Shown: positions 53,293-62,396, counted from the stretch's first letter. The stretch: 64,000 nucleotides of DNA from Palsa-189 sp963803735 (GCA_963803735.1 CAWDNV010000012.1:1-64000); one strand, 5' to 3'. Notes: generated by a model from the sequence alone, not told the origin. Translations and numbers: made by a program.

Positions 53293-56028
53293 ATGCTGCG
53301 CAAGCGGGGTTTGAATCTTGGGTTTTTGGCTTTATTTGCGATTATGCGGTTATTCTTTCTGAGCCCACCTTCAATACTAAGGGCCCAGTCCAATTCGGGC
53401 ATCATTCAAGGCACGGTGACGGACCCTTCAAAGTCGGCTATACCGGGGGCCAAAGTCCGGATTGAGAATCCGGTGAGTCACCACGTCGACGAAGTGCAGA
53501 CCGATGCGAATGGAGCCTTTCGCATCCCCAATATTCCCTTCAATCCCTACCATCTAACCGTAACGGCGCCCGGCTTCTCCAATTTCACGCAGGACGTTGA
53601 CGTGCGCTCGACCGTTCCGATCAGCATGGACATAACTCTGATGGTGGGCAGCGCCACAACGAATATCACCGTGACCGCCGAAAATGCCATCGATCTGATC
53701 GAACAGGATTCGACCGCACACACAGACATCGATCGCGGTCTTTTCGACAAACTTCCTTTGGAAAGCCCCTCCTCGTCGGTAAGCTCGCTCATTACGCTCA
53801 CGTCTCCCGGTGTGGCCGCGGACTCGAACGGCCTCTTTCATGGAATGGGCGATCACGCCGAAAGCTCGTTTTCAGTCGATGGCCAGCCCATCACCGATCA
53901 GCAAAGCAAAGTTTTTTCCAATCAGATCCCGGTCGATTCGATTCAATCTCTCGAGGTCATTGACGGTGCGCCGCCTGCCGAATACGGCGACAAGACCAGC
54001 CTGATCATTAACGTCACCACACGCTCAGGCCTTGGAGTCACTCAGCCCAAAGGCGACGCCTATTTGTCTTACGGTACTTTCGGCACCGCAACCGCCAGCT
54101 TTGATCTCGCCTTTGGTGGCCCGAAATGGGGGAATTTCATCTCCGCCAGTGGCCTGAACACCAGCCGTTTTCTGGACCCGCCTGAGTTCCAGACGTTTCA
54201 TGACAAAGGCAACGAAGAGAATGTTTTCGATCGTGTCGATTTCAAGCCCTCGAGTGCGGATTCGATTCAGCTCAACCTGCAATATACGCGCTCTTATTTT
54301 CAAAATCCGAATTCCTACGATCAGCAATTTCACGCAGATCCAGTCTTGGGCCTGCCTGCCTTCCTGGCCAACCCGATCACCGGCTCACCTCTCGGCCCAG
54401 CCGACCAGCGTTCGCAGATTAAGACGTTTAATATCGCGCCAACTTGGACCCGCCTGATCGGCACGGATACCGTCTTCACATTTGGCGGCTTCGTGCGGGA
54501 AGATCAATATAACTACTATCCGAGCGGCGACCCTTTCAACGACTTCAGCCCCGACCTCCAGGCCGAGACATTCACTCAGAGTAGAGCCCTCAAGAACATC
54601 GGCCTTCGCGCCGACGTGTCCCATGTGAAGGGCATCCATAATATTAAAGTGGGGGCTCTGCTTGAACACTGGTTCCTCACGGAGAGTGACAATCTGGGGA
54701 TCGTGCAGCCTGGGTTCCTTGCAGGGCTCGGCTGCCCTAACCCCGCGAATCCCGCATGCAGGGACCTCCTGCCATTTGACTTAACGCAAGGCGGGACCCT
54801 CTTCGGTTTCCGCGGCCACGCGGACGTCAGAGAAGAAGCACTTTATATCCAGGATACGATCACCAAGGGCAATTTCACTTTCAATCTCGGCTTACGCGGC
54901 GACTTTTACGACGGCCTTTCCAAGGCCAACCAGGCGGAGCCGCGGCTCGGTGTAGCGTACAAAATTACCCCAAGCAATACTGTCCTTCGCATCTCCTACG
55001 CCCGAACCCAGGAGACGCCGTTTAATGAGAACTTGATCATTGCCAGCACAGGATGTCAGATCCCAGTCATTGCCGATATTGTTCCCCCGCCCGGCGTCCG
55101 CTGTCAGGCGGGACCGATTACTCCGGGCTGGCGCAACGAATTCCACGCCGGACTGGAACAGGCAGTCGGAAAGTATCTCGTCTTGGATGGGGAATACATC
55201 TGGAAATATACCCATAACGGCTATGACTTCGGCGTCGTGGGCAATACGCCCCTGGCTTTTCCAATTGAGTGGACGAAGTCCAAGATCACCGGTTTTACCT
55301 TTCGTGCCAGCGTGCCGAACTATCACGGCCTTACTGCACAAGTGGTTATGTCCAGCGTGGCCGCGCGCTTTTTCCTGCCGCAGGTCGCTGGGATCCCTAT
55401 CGTCCCGCCTGCAACCGGCGTTTTCCGCATTGACCATGACGAGAAGTTCAACGAAACGACGCATATTCAATATCAGCCGCGGCTGAACTGGCCTTGGTTT
55501 GGGTTCAACTGGAGATATGACAGCGGACTCGTGAGCGGCGCAATTCCGTGCCTTGCAGCGACAGCCACCTGCTCACCTTCGACTTCCATTGCGGATGGTG
55601 GGTCCAACGCAACGATTACAGCCGGCCAGGTGGCCCTGGTGAACAACATCACCGGTGTACCTTTAACCGCCGATCAGGAGTTCCAGGCAGGGTTCACTTG
55701 CGACGGCAAGCCCGCCGCTCCCAGCCCCACCGGACCCGCACTGGCTTTCTGCGATGCCGCCGGGCTCGGATCGACGTTGCTCAAAATACCGGCGCCGAAC
55801 ACGGAAAATGACGACCACAATCCACAACGCACCGCGCCGCGGCACCTCTTCGATGCGAGCGTAGGGGACGATAACCTCCTCAACGCAGACCACTACAAAT
55901 GGAGCTTGCGTTTCACCGTCATTAACCTAACGAACAAAATGACGCTCTACAACTTCCTTTCCACCTTCAGCGGCACCCACTACGTGACGCCGAGAACCGA
56001 AACAGTGGAACTCGGTTTCCATTTCTAG
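53293..56028 (+). CDS. TonB-dependent receptor, CarboxypepD_reg/Oar-like (copy 2)
   Basis: About 911 residues. Same architecture as copy 1: signal peptide (LGFLALFAIMRLFFLSPPSI), regulatory-like fold (GIIQGTVTDPSKSAIPGAKV), plug (ESSFSVDGQPITDQQSKVF), barrel ending VELGFHF. The barrel loops differ most, for example around residue 350 and at 750-850, where copy 2 carries an extra STSIADGGSNATITAGQVAL. I start at the ATG at 53293 after GAGGAGGCAG, aligned with the copy-1 start; a TTG at 53275 is less likely. The two genes are a tandem duplication with diverged surface loops. Confidence 0.87.
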   Translation: MLRKRGLNLGFLALFAIMRLFFLSPPSILRAQSNSGIIQGTVTDPSKSAIPGAKVRIENPVSHHVDEVQTDANGAFRIPNIPFNPYHLTVTAPGFSNFTQDVDVRSTVPISMDITLMVGSATTNITVTAENAIDLIEQDSTAHTDIDRGLFDKLPLESPSSSVSSLITLTSPGVAADSNGLFHGMGDHAESSFSVDGQPITDQQSKVFSNQIPVDSIQSLEVIDGAPPAEYGDKTSLIINVTTRSGLGVTQPKGDAYLSYGTFGTATASFDLAFGGPKWGNFISASGLNTSRFLDPPEFQTFHDKGNEENVFDRVDFKPSSADSIQLNLQYTRSYFQNPNSYDQQFHADPVLGLPAFLANPITGSPLGPADQRSQIKTFNIAPTWTRLIGTDTVFTFGGFVREDQYNYYPSGDPFNDFSPDLQAETFTQSRALKNIGLRADVSHVKGIHNIKVGALLEHWFLTESDNLGIVQPGFLAGLGCPNPANPACRDLLPFDLTQGGTLFGFRGHADVREEALYIQDTITKGNFTFNLGLRGDFYDGLSKANQAEPRLGVAYKITPSNTVLRISYARTQETPFNENLIIASTGCQIPVIADIVPPPGVRCQAGPITPGWRNEFHAGLEQAVGKYLVLDGEYIWKYTHNGYDFGVVGNTPLAFPIEWTKSKITGFTFRASVPNYHGLTAQVVMSSVAARFFLPQVAGIPIVPPATGVFRIDHDEKFNETTHIQYQPRLNWPWFGFNWRYDSGLVSGAIPCLAATATCSPSTSIADGGSNATITAGQVALVNNITGVPLTADQEFQAGFTCDGKPAAPSPTGPALAFCDAAGLGSTLLKIPAPNTENDDHNPQRTAPRHLFDASVGDDNLLNADHYKWSLRFTVINLTNKMTLYNFLSTFSGTHYVTPRTETVELGFHF

Positions 56029-56106
56029 AAGCAGTTGTTCTGAGATAACGCGATTCAGTTGTGCTGGAAGCTTTCCTTACGGGAAGCCTCCGGAGCTCAA
56101 GGTCGG

Positions 56107-57468
56107 CTACTCTTCGCCGGCAATCCAGCTTCCGCTGGCAGCCTCTTCGAATCGCGTGAATTTGCCCAAAAACACAAACGGAATGCTGTCCACGGGACCG
56201 TTCCGCTGCTTGGCAATTTTCAGCTCGGTTTGCGCGCGCTCTTCGTCGGTGACTTCACCCTTCTTCTTGAAAAGATTCGGCCGGTGAATGAAAAGCACCA
56301 CATCGGCATCTTGCTCGATAGCGCCCGATTCCCGCAGGTCGGCGAGTTGCGGGCTGCGCTCTTCGCGTTCCGGCGCGCGCGTAAGCTGGCTCAGCACCAA
56401 CACCGGAACCTTGAGTTCTTTTGCAAGCGCCTTGAGTCCTCGAGTGATGCTCGAGACTTCCTCATTTCTATTCGAGAACCGCCCACGGGCCGCAATCAGC
56501 TGCAGGTAATCCACGATTACCAGCGAAAGGCCTCGATCGCGCTTCATCCGCCGCGCTTTGGCACCGATTTCCGTGACCGTTGCCGATCCGGAATCGTCGA
56601 TCCATAGAGGCGAGCCCGATAACTGCGCCAGGGCCTGCGTCATCTCCTTCCAATCCTCACGTCTCAGATGTCCGGTGCGGAATCTGTGCGCGTCTACGCG
56701 TGCCAGCGAAGCCAACAAACGCATTAGCAACGATTCCTTGGACATCTCCAAGCTGAAAATGGCAATTGAGCCTTGCTGGTGTAGCGCGACGTTCTCCGCT
56801 ATGTTCAGAGCGAATGCCGTTTTTCCCACCGAAGGCCGTGCGGCAAGAATGATCAATTCCGAAGGCTGCAGACCGGACGTCATGTTGTCGAGTTGCGCGT
56901 AATTTGTCGCAAGCCCCGTAATGCGCTTGCCCTCCATAATGACGCGTTCCAGGCGCTCCATGTTGTCGTGAACCACGTCTTTCATCGACACCAGGCCCGT
57001 TCGAATACGGTCTTCGGCAATCTGGAAAATGGAAGATTCGGCACGGTCAAGCAGGGCATCCGCGTCGTCCTCCGCGTCCAAAGCCGACTGCTGGATGGTA
57101 TGGCTGGCATAGATCAGGCTGCGCAACAGCGACTTTTCTTTGATGATCCGTGCGTAGTGCTCCAGATTCGAAACTCGCGGCACGCCGTCGACCAATTGCG
57201 CCACGTAGGCGGCCCCTCCGGTCGCTTCGAGCTCTCCTTTGCGTCGAAGCTGATCGGTGAGCGTGACGAGATCGATGGCCTGTTGCGCCTCGCCGAGCTG
57301 AATCATTTGGTTGAAGATGCGGCGGTGCCGGTCGTCGAAAAAATCCTCCGGCTTCAGCTTTTCAATTGCCGTATTCAGGGTGTGATTGTCGAGCAGGATA
57401 GCGCCGAGTACGCTGCGCTCGGCGTCGGTATTTTGCGGCAGCGGTCGTTCCAGGGTCGTTTCAGCCAT
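56107..57468 (-). CDS. dnaB: replicative DNA helicase
   Basis: 453 residues, normal length without intein. N-terminal primase-interacting domain (PQNTDAERSVLGAILLDNHT), RecA-like domain with Walker A ARPSVGKTAFALN, Walker B LVIVDYLQLIAARG, and EEVSSITRGLKALAKELKVP followed by the arginine-finger and LRESGAIEQDADVVLFIHR. It unwinds DNA at the fork as a hexamer. The end of a block with rpsF, rpsR and rplI, a linkage seen in many bacteria. Confidence 0.95.
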   Translation of the reverse strand: MAETTLERPLPQNTDAERSVLGAILLDNHTLNTAIEKLKPEDFFDDRHRRIFNQMIQLGEAQQAIDLVTLTDQLRRKGELEATGGAAYVAQLVDGVPRVSNLEHYARIIKEKSLLRSLIYASHTIQQSALDAEDDADALLDRAESSIFQIAEDRIRTGLVSMKDVVHDNMERLERVIMEGKRITGLATNYAQLDNMTSGLQPSELIILAARPSVGKTAFALNIAENVALHQQGSIAIFSLEMSKESLLMRLLASLARVDAHRFRTGHLRREDWKEMTQALAQLSGSPLWIDDSGSATVTEIGAKARRMKRDRGLSLVIVDYLQLIAARGRFSNRNEEVSSITRGLKALAKELKVPVLVLSQLTRAPEREERSPQLADLRESGAIEQDADVVLFIHRPNLFKKKGEVTDEERAQTELKIAKQRNGPVDSIPFVFLGKFTRFEEAASGSWIAGEE

Positions 57469-57797
57469 TGCCTCTTATTCGCCTTATATTCGCCTGGAAG
57501 CCGCTTCGAATGCAAGCACTTCCGATTCACGCGAGCTGGACGCAGACGTGAAAGATCGGCTCGTGAGCTGATCTGGGGGAACTCATTCTGCGGAGCCGCG
57601 CGCAAGCCGTCAAGAAAATGACGAGCACCTAGCGTGTGAATATTTTTTTAGGTGTGGAAACGGTTGAAAACTCGAAACCGGATCTGCCGAGTGGAAAATC
57701 CGTGGAAGTCCGCCGAATAATCCGGCCCTTCCAAATGTACTGCTGCGCGCGCAAGACCATCTCCCTGCGTTCGAACTGTTCGGGAGCGGTACGCTTT
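57469..57797. other. intergenic region between dnaB and rplI
   Basis: About 330 bp in an otherwise tightly packed minus-strand block. It contains the dnaB promoter candidate at 57585-57613. No intrinsic terminator with a U run after rplI was identified; an A-rich/T-rich tract lies near 57640-57650. No ORF I can support. Confidence 0.4.
57585..57613 (-). promoter_or_regulatory. sigma-70-type promoter candidate for dnaB
   Basis: On the minus strand TTGACG (57613-57608), then a 17-base spacer, then CAGAAT (57590-57585). The -35 matches the consensus in five of six positions and the -10 in four of six. It lies about 115 bases upstream of the dnaB start and would let dnaB be expressed apart from the ribosomal-protein genes. 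Confidence 0.4.
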
Positions 57798-58244
57798 TTA
57801 GGCTTGGCGCGTGACGGTGACTTTGAACGTCGCCGTAATGCCGTGGACCAGCCTTGCGGTGACTTCGTACTGACCAACAACCTTGATTGGCTCGGCAAGT
57901 TCGATGCGCCGCTTATCGACTTGGAAACCTTGGGCAGCGAGCGCATCCGAGATATCACTGGCGGTAACGGAGCCGAATAGCTGATCGTTTTCCCCGGCCT
58001 TGCGCGAAAAGGTGAGCGCAACGTCCTTCAGCAATTCCGCCTGCTTTTGCGCCCCCTCACGTTCGGTGGCAGTGCGCTTGGCCAGCGTCGTGCGAATTTT
58101 CTCCAGGCGCTTCAGGTTTCCGGGAGAAGCTTCCAAGGCGAGTTTGCGCGGCAATAGAAAATTTCGCGCATAACCTTCCTTGACGCTCACCACATCGCCG
58201 CGCGTGCCGAGCTTTTCGATATCTTCCTGCAGAATAATTTGCAT
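57798..58244 (-). CDS. rplI: 50S ribosomal protein L9
   Basis: 148 residues. MQIILQEDIEKLGTRGDVVS and VKEGYARNFLLPRKLALEAS are the conserved L9 N-terminal domain; a long connecting helix and the C-terminal domain (FGSVTASDISDALAAQGFQV) follow. The frame is open to 58466 inside rpsR, but the family start is the ATG at 58244, preceded by GAGGGATATGC. Confidence 0.96.
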   Translation of the reverse strand: MQIILQEDIEKLGTRGDVVSVKEGYARNFLLPRKLALEASPGNLKRLEKIRTTLAKRTATEREGAQKQAELLKDVALTFSRKAGENDQLFGSVTASDISDALAAQGFQVDKRRIELAEPIKVVGQYEVTARLVHGITATFKVTVTRQA

Positions 58245-58270
58245 TGCATATCCCTCGTAATTCGGCCGAT

Positions 58271-58597
58271 TTATAGTTCCGTCGCAAAGGGCAGCAGCGC
58301 AATGTTGCGCGCCCGTTTGACGGCTACGCCCAGCCAGCGCTGATGTTTCGAACAGGTGCCGGTCATGCGGCGCGGCAAAATTTTGCCGCGCTCCTGCACG
58401 AATGGCTGGAGCATCTCCACTTTCTTGTAGTCGATGAAGTCCACTTTCTCGACGCAGAAGCGGCAAACCTTTTTCTTGCGAAAATATTGGCGTTTACCTC
58501 GCCGAGGCGGCCCGCCGCCTCCCGGCCCTGACGGGCGTCCCTCTCGGGGCCCTCCCGATGGACCGGAAGGGCGGGGTACTGACTGTTGCTCACTCAT
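58271..58597 (-). CDS. rpsR: 30S ribosomal protein S18
   Basis: 108 residues. The core YFRKKKVCRFCVEKVDFIDY and LPRRMTGTCSKHQRWLGVAV is S18, with the Cys residues of the zinc-type form (CRFC and the Cys of GTCSKHQR). It has an unusual N-terminal extension of about 35 residues rich in Gly, Pro and Arg (PSGPSGGPREGRPSGPGGGG). Lies between rpsF and rplI as usual. Confidence 0.95.
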   Translation of the reverse strand: MSEQQSVPRPSGPSGGPREGRPSGPGGGGPPRRGKRQYFRKKKVCRFCVEKVDFIDYKKVEMLQPFVQERGKILPRRMTGTCSKHQRWLGVAVKRARNIALLPFATEL

Positions 58598-58638
58598 GGT
58601 TCTGATCTCGACTTTCTCTTAGATTGAATTTCGTTATG

Positions 58639-59073
58639 CTAACTGGCTGGGGCCTGCTGCTCCGGCGCTGGAGCTGGCCCCGGACCCGGACCTGCCACCG
58701 GACTTGGCGCGGTTTTGCGGGGCCGGCGGCGAGCGCGATGTTCGCGATGTGCGACGAGCTTCTGCTGCCGCTTGATCTCTTCGTCCAAACGCACGGTCAT
58801 ATACTTGATGACGGCATCGGAAACTTTCAGACGCCGCTCGAGTTCCTTGATCAAATCGCCCTGCTTACTGTGCAGCGCGAGGTAGACATAAAATCCTTCG
58901 CGCTGCTTGGCCACTCGATAGGCCATCTTGCGCGTTCCCCACTTCTCCACCTTTTCCACTTTGCCTCCGTGCTCGGAGGCGGTTTGCTCAAGTGTGCCCA
59001 CGATCTTGGTGATCTCCTCTTCGGGGGTCGTGGGCATACAGATGAAAATCAAATCGTATAAGCGGTCTTCCAT
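58639..59073 (-). CDS. rpsF: 30S ribosomal protein S6
   Basis: 144 residues. LYDLIFICMPTTPEEEITKI, KWGTRKMAYRVAKQREGFYV and IKYMTVRLDEEI match S6. A C-terminal extension of about 40 residues runs from a basic RARRRPRK segment into a Pro/Ala/Gly-rich tail (PGPGPAPAPEQQAPAS). S6 binds S18 in the 30S platform; the two genes are adjacent. A stable hairpin precedes the start. Confidence 0.95.
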   Translation of the reverse strand: MEDRLYDLIFICMPTTPEEEITKIVGTLEQTASEHGGKVEKVEKWGTRKMAYRVAKQREGFYVYLALHSKQGDLIKELERRLKVSDAVIKYMTVRLDEEIKRQQKLVAHREHRARRRPRKTAPSPVAGPGPGPAPAPEQQAPAS

Positions 59074-59092
59074 TTTTCCTCGTTTCGGTCCG

Positions 59093-59108
59093 CGGCGCTT
59101 GAGCGCCG
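59093..59108 (-). promoter_or_regulatory. stem-loop in the rpsF leader, possible S6:S18 autoregulatory site
   Basis: CGGCGC and GCGCCG (59108-59103 and 59098-59093 on the minus strand) form a six-pair stem around TCAA, about 20 bases before the rpsF ATG and after the pth stop. Leaders of rpsF operons often carry a structure bound by the S6:S18 pair; this hairpin is in the right place and a CCG follows it, but the full known motif was not matched. Confidence 0.3.
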
Positions 59109-59114
59109 TAACAC

Positions 59115-59714
59115 CTAAGTATCCGTTTCGTCCATTTCGTCAGTGGGAGCGATGCGCCGGTTGAACCGATTCATCGCGTCCGCGATTCCGCGCGTAATGA
59201 TGAGTTCCACTGCTTCGGCGGCCTGTCCGGCCATTTCCGCCGCAATCTCCAAGTCCGGTTTACGCATTGGCCGGAGAACATAAGCAGCCAAATCGCCGAC
59301 CGGATGATCCGGCTGAATGCCCATGCGCACGCGCGGGAATTCGGTGCTGCCGATCGTGCCGATGATCGACTTCAACCCGTTGTGGCTTCCAGCGCTTCCT
59401 CGTTCGCGAACCCGCAACATGCCCCAGGGCAGCGCCACGTCGTCATACAGCACGACCAACTCTTCAGGCCCGCATTCAAAGCGTTCGAGCAAGTCCCGCA
59501 CCGCGAGGCCGCTGAGATTCATCATCGTGTGCGGTTTGGCGAGTGCGACCTGGTGGCCTGCAAGTTCTCCTAAGCCCACCAGCGATTTCGCTTCCGGCCT
59601 TTCCACTCGGATGCGCGCCCGCTCAGCGATCGCATCCACGGCGAGAAAACCCAGATTGTGCGGCGTCCACGCATATTCCGAACCTGGATTCCCCAAGCCC
59701 ACGATCAGCCGCAT
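59115..59714 (-). CDS. pth: peptidyl-tRNA hydrolase
   Basis: 199 residues from ATG 59714. MRLIVGLGNPGSEYAWTPHN contains the catalytic Asn and His, HTMMNLSGLAVRDLLERF the second Asn, and ELVVLYDDVALPWGMLRVR the Asp. It frees tRNA from stalled peptidyl-tRNA. A GTG 30 bases upstream (59744) is less likely because the fold starts at MRLIVG. Sits between rplY and rpsF. Confidence 0.94.
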   Translation of the reverse strand: MRLIVGLGNPGSEYAWTPHNLGFLAVDAIAERARIRVERPEAKSLVGLGELAGHQVALAKPHTMMNLSGLAVRDLLERFECGPEELVVLYDDVALPWGMLRVRERGSAGSHNGLKSIIGTIGSTEFPRVRMGIQPDHPVGDLAAYVLRPMRKPDLEIAAEMAGQAAEAVELIITRGIADAMNRFNRRIAPTDEMDETDT

Positions 59715-59774
59715 CGTCGCGCCAGCCGGATCACAATTCGCCACGCCACGCGCAACACAAGCAGCCTCCGCCGG

Positions 59775-60482
59775 CTATTTCTTGCCCTTTTCCTTCTCCT
59801 CGGCTGCAGGCGCGGCGGCTTCTTCGCCCTCTTCGGCTTCCTTCTTGCCCTTCTTGATGACTTCGGGCTCGGCGGGCGCGGCGGCTTCGGCTGCGGCAGC
59901 TTCTGCCGGCTTCTCTTCTTCTGCTCGCAGCGCTACGACGTGCGCTACGACGCGCTGCGGATCGGTGACCAGCTTGATTTTCGCCGTATCAATCGGCAAA
60001 TCACCCACACGCAAGTGTTTTCCGATCATCAATTCGCTGATGTCCACGCGGATTTCGCCCGGGATATCCGAGGGCAGACATTCGATCTCCACTTCGCGCG
60101 TAACCATTTCAAAGATTCCACCCTGCAGTTTCACGCCTTGCGGCTCACCGAACGTATGCACGGGCACCAGAACGCGCATGCGCACGTCCATGGCCACGCG
60201 CAGCAGATCCACGTGCAAAAGCGTACCGAGCAGCGGATCCACCTGCCAGTCCTTCAGCATAGCCGGCTGCTCACCATTGGGCAGCTTCACCTTGAAGATC
60301 GTGTTGTGGCCCGATTGCGAACGCATAATCGCCGAGAGCTGTTTCGTATTCACCGCTAGCGTGAGGGACTTGCCATCTCCGCCGTAGAGCACCGCGGGGA
60401 CGTGGCCCTGGCGGCGCATGCGCCGTGCCGCATTCTTACCGCGATCATCGCGCGGCTTGGCTTCGACTGTAATCTGGTCCAT
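59775..60482 (-). CDS. rplY: 50S ribosomal protein L25, long (CTC) form
   Basis: 235 residues. The 5S rRNA-binding domain is ITVEAKPRDDRGKNAARRMR followed by GHVPAVLYGG; the TL5/CTC C-terminal domain spans about 95-185 (LVPVHTFGEPQGVKLQGGIF). It then has a 50-residue tail of Ala, Glu, Pro and Lys (EAAAAEAAAPAEPEVIKKGK). Good ribosome site AGAGGAAGAAC. Followed by pth as in many bacteria. Confidence 0.93.
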   Translation of the reverse strand: MDQITVEAKPRDDRGKNAARRMRRQGHVPAVLYGGDGKSLTLAVNTKQLSAIMRSQSGHNTIFKVKLPNGEQPAMLKDWQVDPLLGTLLHVDLLRVAMDVRMRVLVPVHTFGEPQGVKLQGGIFEMVTREVEIECLPSDIPGEIRVDISELMIGKHLRVGDLPIDTAKIKLVTDPQRVVAHVVALRAEEEKPAEAAAAEAAAPAEPEVIKKGKKEAEEGEEAAAPAAEEKEKGKK

Positions 60483-60506
60483 GTTCTTCCTCTCAACTCT
60501 TTGAAA

Positions 60507-61451
60507 CTAAATAAAAAGCTCGCTGATGGATGTTTCCTCGTGAATGGAGCGAATCCCGCGCGCCAACAATTCCGCAACGCTCAGCACTTTTATCTTGCCT
60601 ATGCTGCGGGCCTTTTCGGAAAGCGGCAGCGAATCTGTGACCACAACTTCAGAGATCGGCGAGCGGCATAGGCGCTCGACAGCTGGTCCTGAAAGAACCG
60701 GATGCGTGCACGCCGCGAAAACTTCCGTAGCGCCTTCTTTCAGCAAAGCTTCCGCCGTCTTCACCAGCGTTCCCGCGGTATCAATGATGTCGTCGATCAC
60801 CAGCGCCGGCCTGCCGCGCACATCTCCGATCAGGTGCATCACTTCGCTGACGTCCACATCCACGCGGCGCTTATCGACGATGGCCAGTGGCGCGTCCAGT
60901 CTCTTGGCAAACGAGCGCGCTCTTTCCACGCCTCCTGCGTCCGGCGAAACTACAGTCACGTCGTGCAGCTTGTGATGCTTGTAGTAGTCCACCAGCACCG
61001 GGGACGCGTAAAGGTGATCCACCGGCACGTTGAAGTAGCCCTGAATCTGCGGCGCATGCAGATCCAGCGTCAGCGCGCGGCTGGCTCCCGCTGTTTCCAG
61101 CAAATCGGCGACCAGCTTTGCGGAAATCGGAACTCGGGGCTTATCCTTTCGATCCTGCCGCGCATACGCGTAATAAGGAACCACCGCCGTCACGCGCCAA
61201 GCCGAGGCGCGCTTGAATGCATCGATCATCAGCAGCAGTTCGAACAAATGATGATCGACCGGATCGGCGCACGTCTGCACGACGAATACATCCGCGCCGC
61301 GAACGTTTTCCAGAATCTGGAAGTAGATTTCGCCGTCGCTGAAGCGGCCCAGCTTCGCGCCGCCGACTCCAACGCCCAAATAGCCGCAGATACGCTGGGC
61401 GAGTTCCGGGTATGCACTCCCGGAAAAGATCTTGAATTTTTCGTCGATCAA
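60507..61451 (-). CDS. prs: ribose-phosphate pyrophosphokinase
   Basis: 314 residues. FKIFSGSAYPELAQRICGYL at the N-terminus, VPYYAYARQDRKDKPRVPIS (ATP loop), LTLDLHAPQIQGYF, and the PRPP site PALVIDDIIDTAGTLVKTA are diagnostic. It makes PRPP, which is used by the apt and hpt products in this window. The start is TTG at 61451 preceded by GGTGGACGCAAC; no ATG start fits the family N-terminus. Confidence 0.95.
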   Translation of the reverse strand: MIDEKFKIFSGSAYPELAQRICGYLGVGVGGAKLGRFSDGEIYFQILENVRGADVFVVQTCADPVDHHLFELLLMIDAFKRASAWRVTAVVPYYAYARQDRKDKPRVPISAKLVADLLETAGASRALTLDLHAPQIQGYFNVPVDHLYASPVLVDYYKHHKLHDVTVVSPDAGGVERARSFAKRLDAPLAIVDKRRVDVDVSEVMHLIGDVRGRPALVIDDIIDTAGTLVKTAEALLKEGATEVFAACTHPVLSGPAVERLCRSPISEVVVTDSLPLSEKARSIGKIKVLSVAELLARGIRSIHEETSISELFI

Positions 61452-61473
61452 GTTGCGTCCACCGAGCTACGCT

Positions 61474-62388
61474 TCAGGTCCCGCTCGGCCCGCTTGCGGC
61501 AGAACCCCACAGTGCGCGAGCGTAAGCTTTGCGCGAAAGGGTGCTGCAAAGGAAGACCTGGTCTTCCGGAAACAAGCGAGCGGATCGGCGCGCCCGCGCT
61601 GGGTTGGGGAATATTCCAAACACCGCCGAACCGCTACCCGCCAGCGAGGCTTCCGCAGCTCCTGCTCGAAGCAAATCCCGGCGAATACGAGCCAGCCTAG
61701 GGTGCCGCTTGAAGACGACGCTCTCAAAATCATTTGAGAGGCCATCTCCCTGCGGGCTCCAGCACAGAGCGCAGAAACTCCATAGTTTAGAGTTGCCGGA
61801 ATCCTTTGTCAATCTATGATCCAGCCAGCCATAGGCATCGCGCGTGTTCACCGCAATATCGCGCGGGGAAACCACCAGGAGAGCGTGGCGCTTAACATCC
61901 GGGAGAGGATAGATTTCGTCGCCGCGACTCGTTCCCAAGGCGCGGCCACCGAAAAGAAAAAAAGGCACGTCTGCTCCCAATCCGGCTGCGATCGACAGCA
62001 ATCGCTCGCCAGCAATTCGCCGTTTTGTAAGCCGGAGCAAACCTGCCAAAGCCGCGGCGGCATCGCTAGAACCGCCTCCCAACCCCCTTCCCGCTGGGAT
62101 GCGCTTTTGCAGAGTAATGCGCAAGCCTCCCGAAGACTTGGCCTCGCGAAGGAAAGCATCTGCAGCGCGCCAGACTAAATTCTCGCGTTGAGGCGCCGCG
62201 GCCAAAGTGGGATTACCCAGGACTTGCAGCTCGATGCCGGGCCTGCGGGTGCGCTCCACGTGCAGAGTATCGTGCAGGCTTATGGATTGAAAGATCGTGC
62301 GCAGTTCGTGGTAGCCATCGGGTCGACGTGCCAATACGTCAAGGCGCAAATTGACCTTGGCAAAAGCTGGGACTCGGATCGAGGGCAT
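61474..62388 (-). CDS. ispE: 4-(cytidine 5'-diphospho)-2-C-methyl-D-erythritol kinase
   Basis: 304 residues. IRVPAFAKVNLRLDVLARRP (GHMP N-terminus), the ATP loop PAGRGLGGGSSDAAAALAGL, and the C-terminal GAAEASLAGSGSAVFGIF match IspE. It phosphorylates CDP-ME between the ispD and ispF steps. It is located about 16 kb from ispD/ispF, next to prs as is common. Confidence 0.94.
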   Translation of the reverse strand: MPSIRVPAFAKVNLRLDVLARRPDGYHELRTIFQSISLHDTLHVERTRRPGIELQVLGNPTLAAAPQRENLVWRAADAFLREAKSSGGLRITLQKRIPAGRGLGGGSSDAAAALAGLLRLTKRRIAGERLLSIAAGLGADVPFFLFGGRALGTSRGDEIYPLPDVKRHALLVVSPRDIAVNTRDAYGWLDHRLTKDSGNSKLWSFCALCWSPQGDGLSNDFESVVFKRHPRLARIRRDLLRAGAAEASLAGSGSAVFGIFPNPARARRSARLFPEDQVFLCSTLSRKAYARALWGSAASGPSGT

Positions 62389-62396
62389 TCAGCGGG

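Noticed and set aside
59317..60387. Plus-strand ORFs of 356 and 233 codons
   Set aside because: Antisense to pth and rplY, with Ser/Ala/Phe-rich low-complexity sequence produced by the repetitive L25 tail.
60702..61700. Plus-strand ORF of 332 codons
   Set aside because: Antisense to prs and the end of ispE, both conserved essential genes; no domain or ribosome site.
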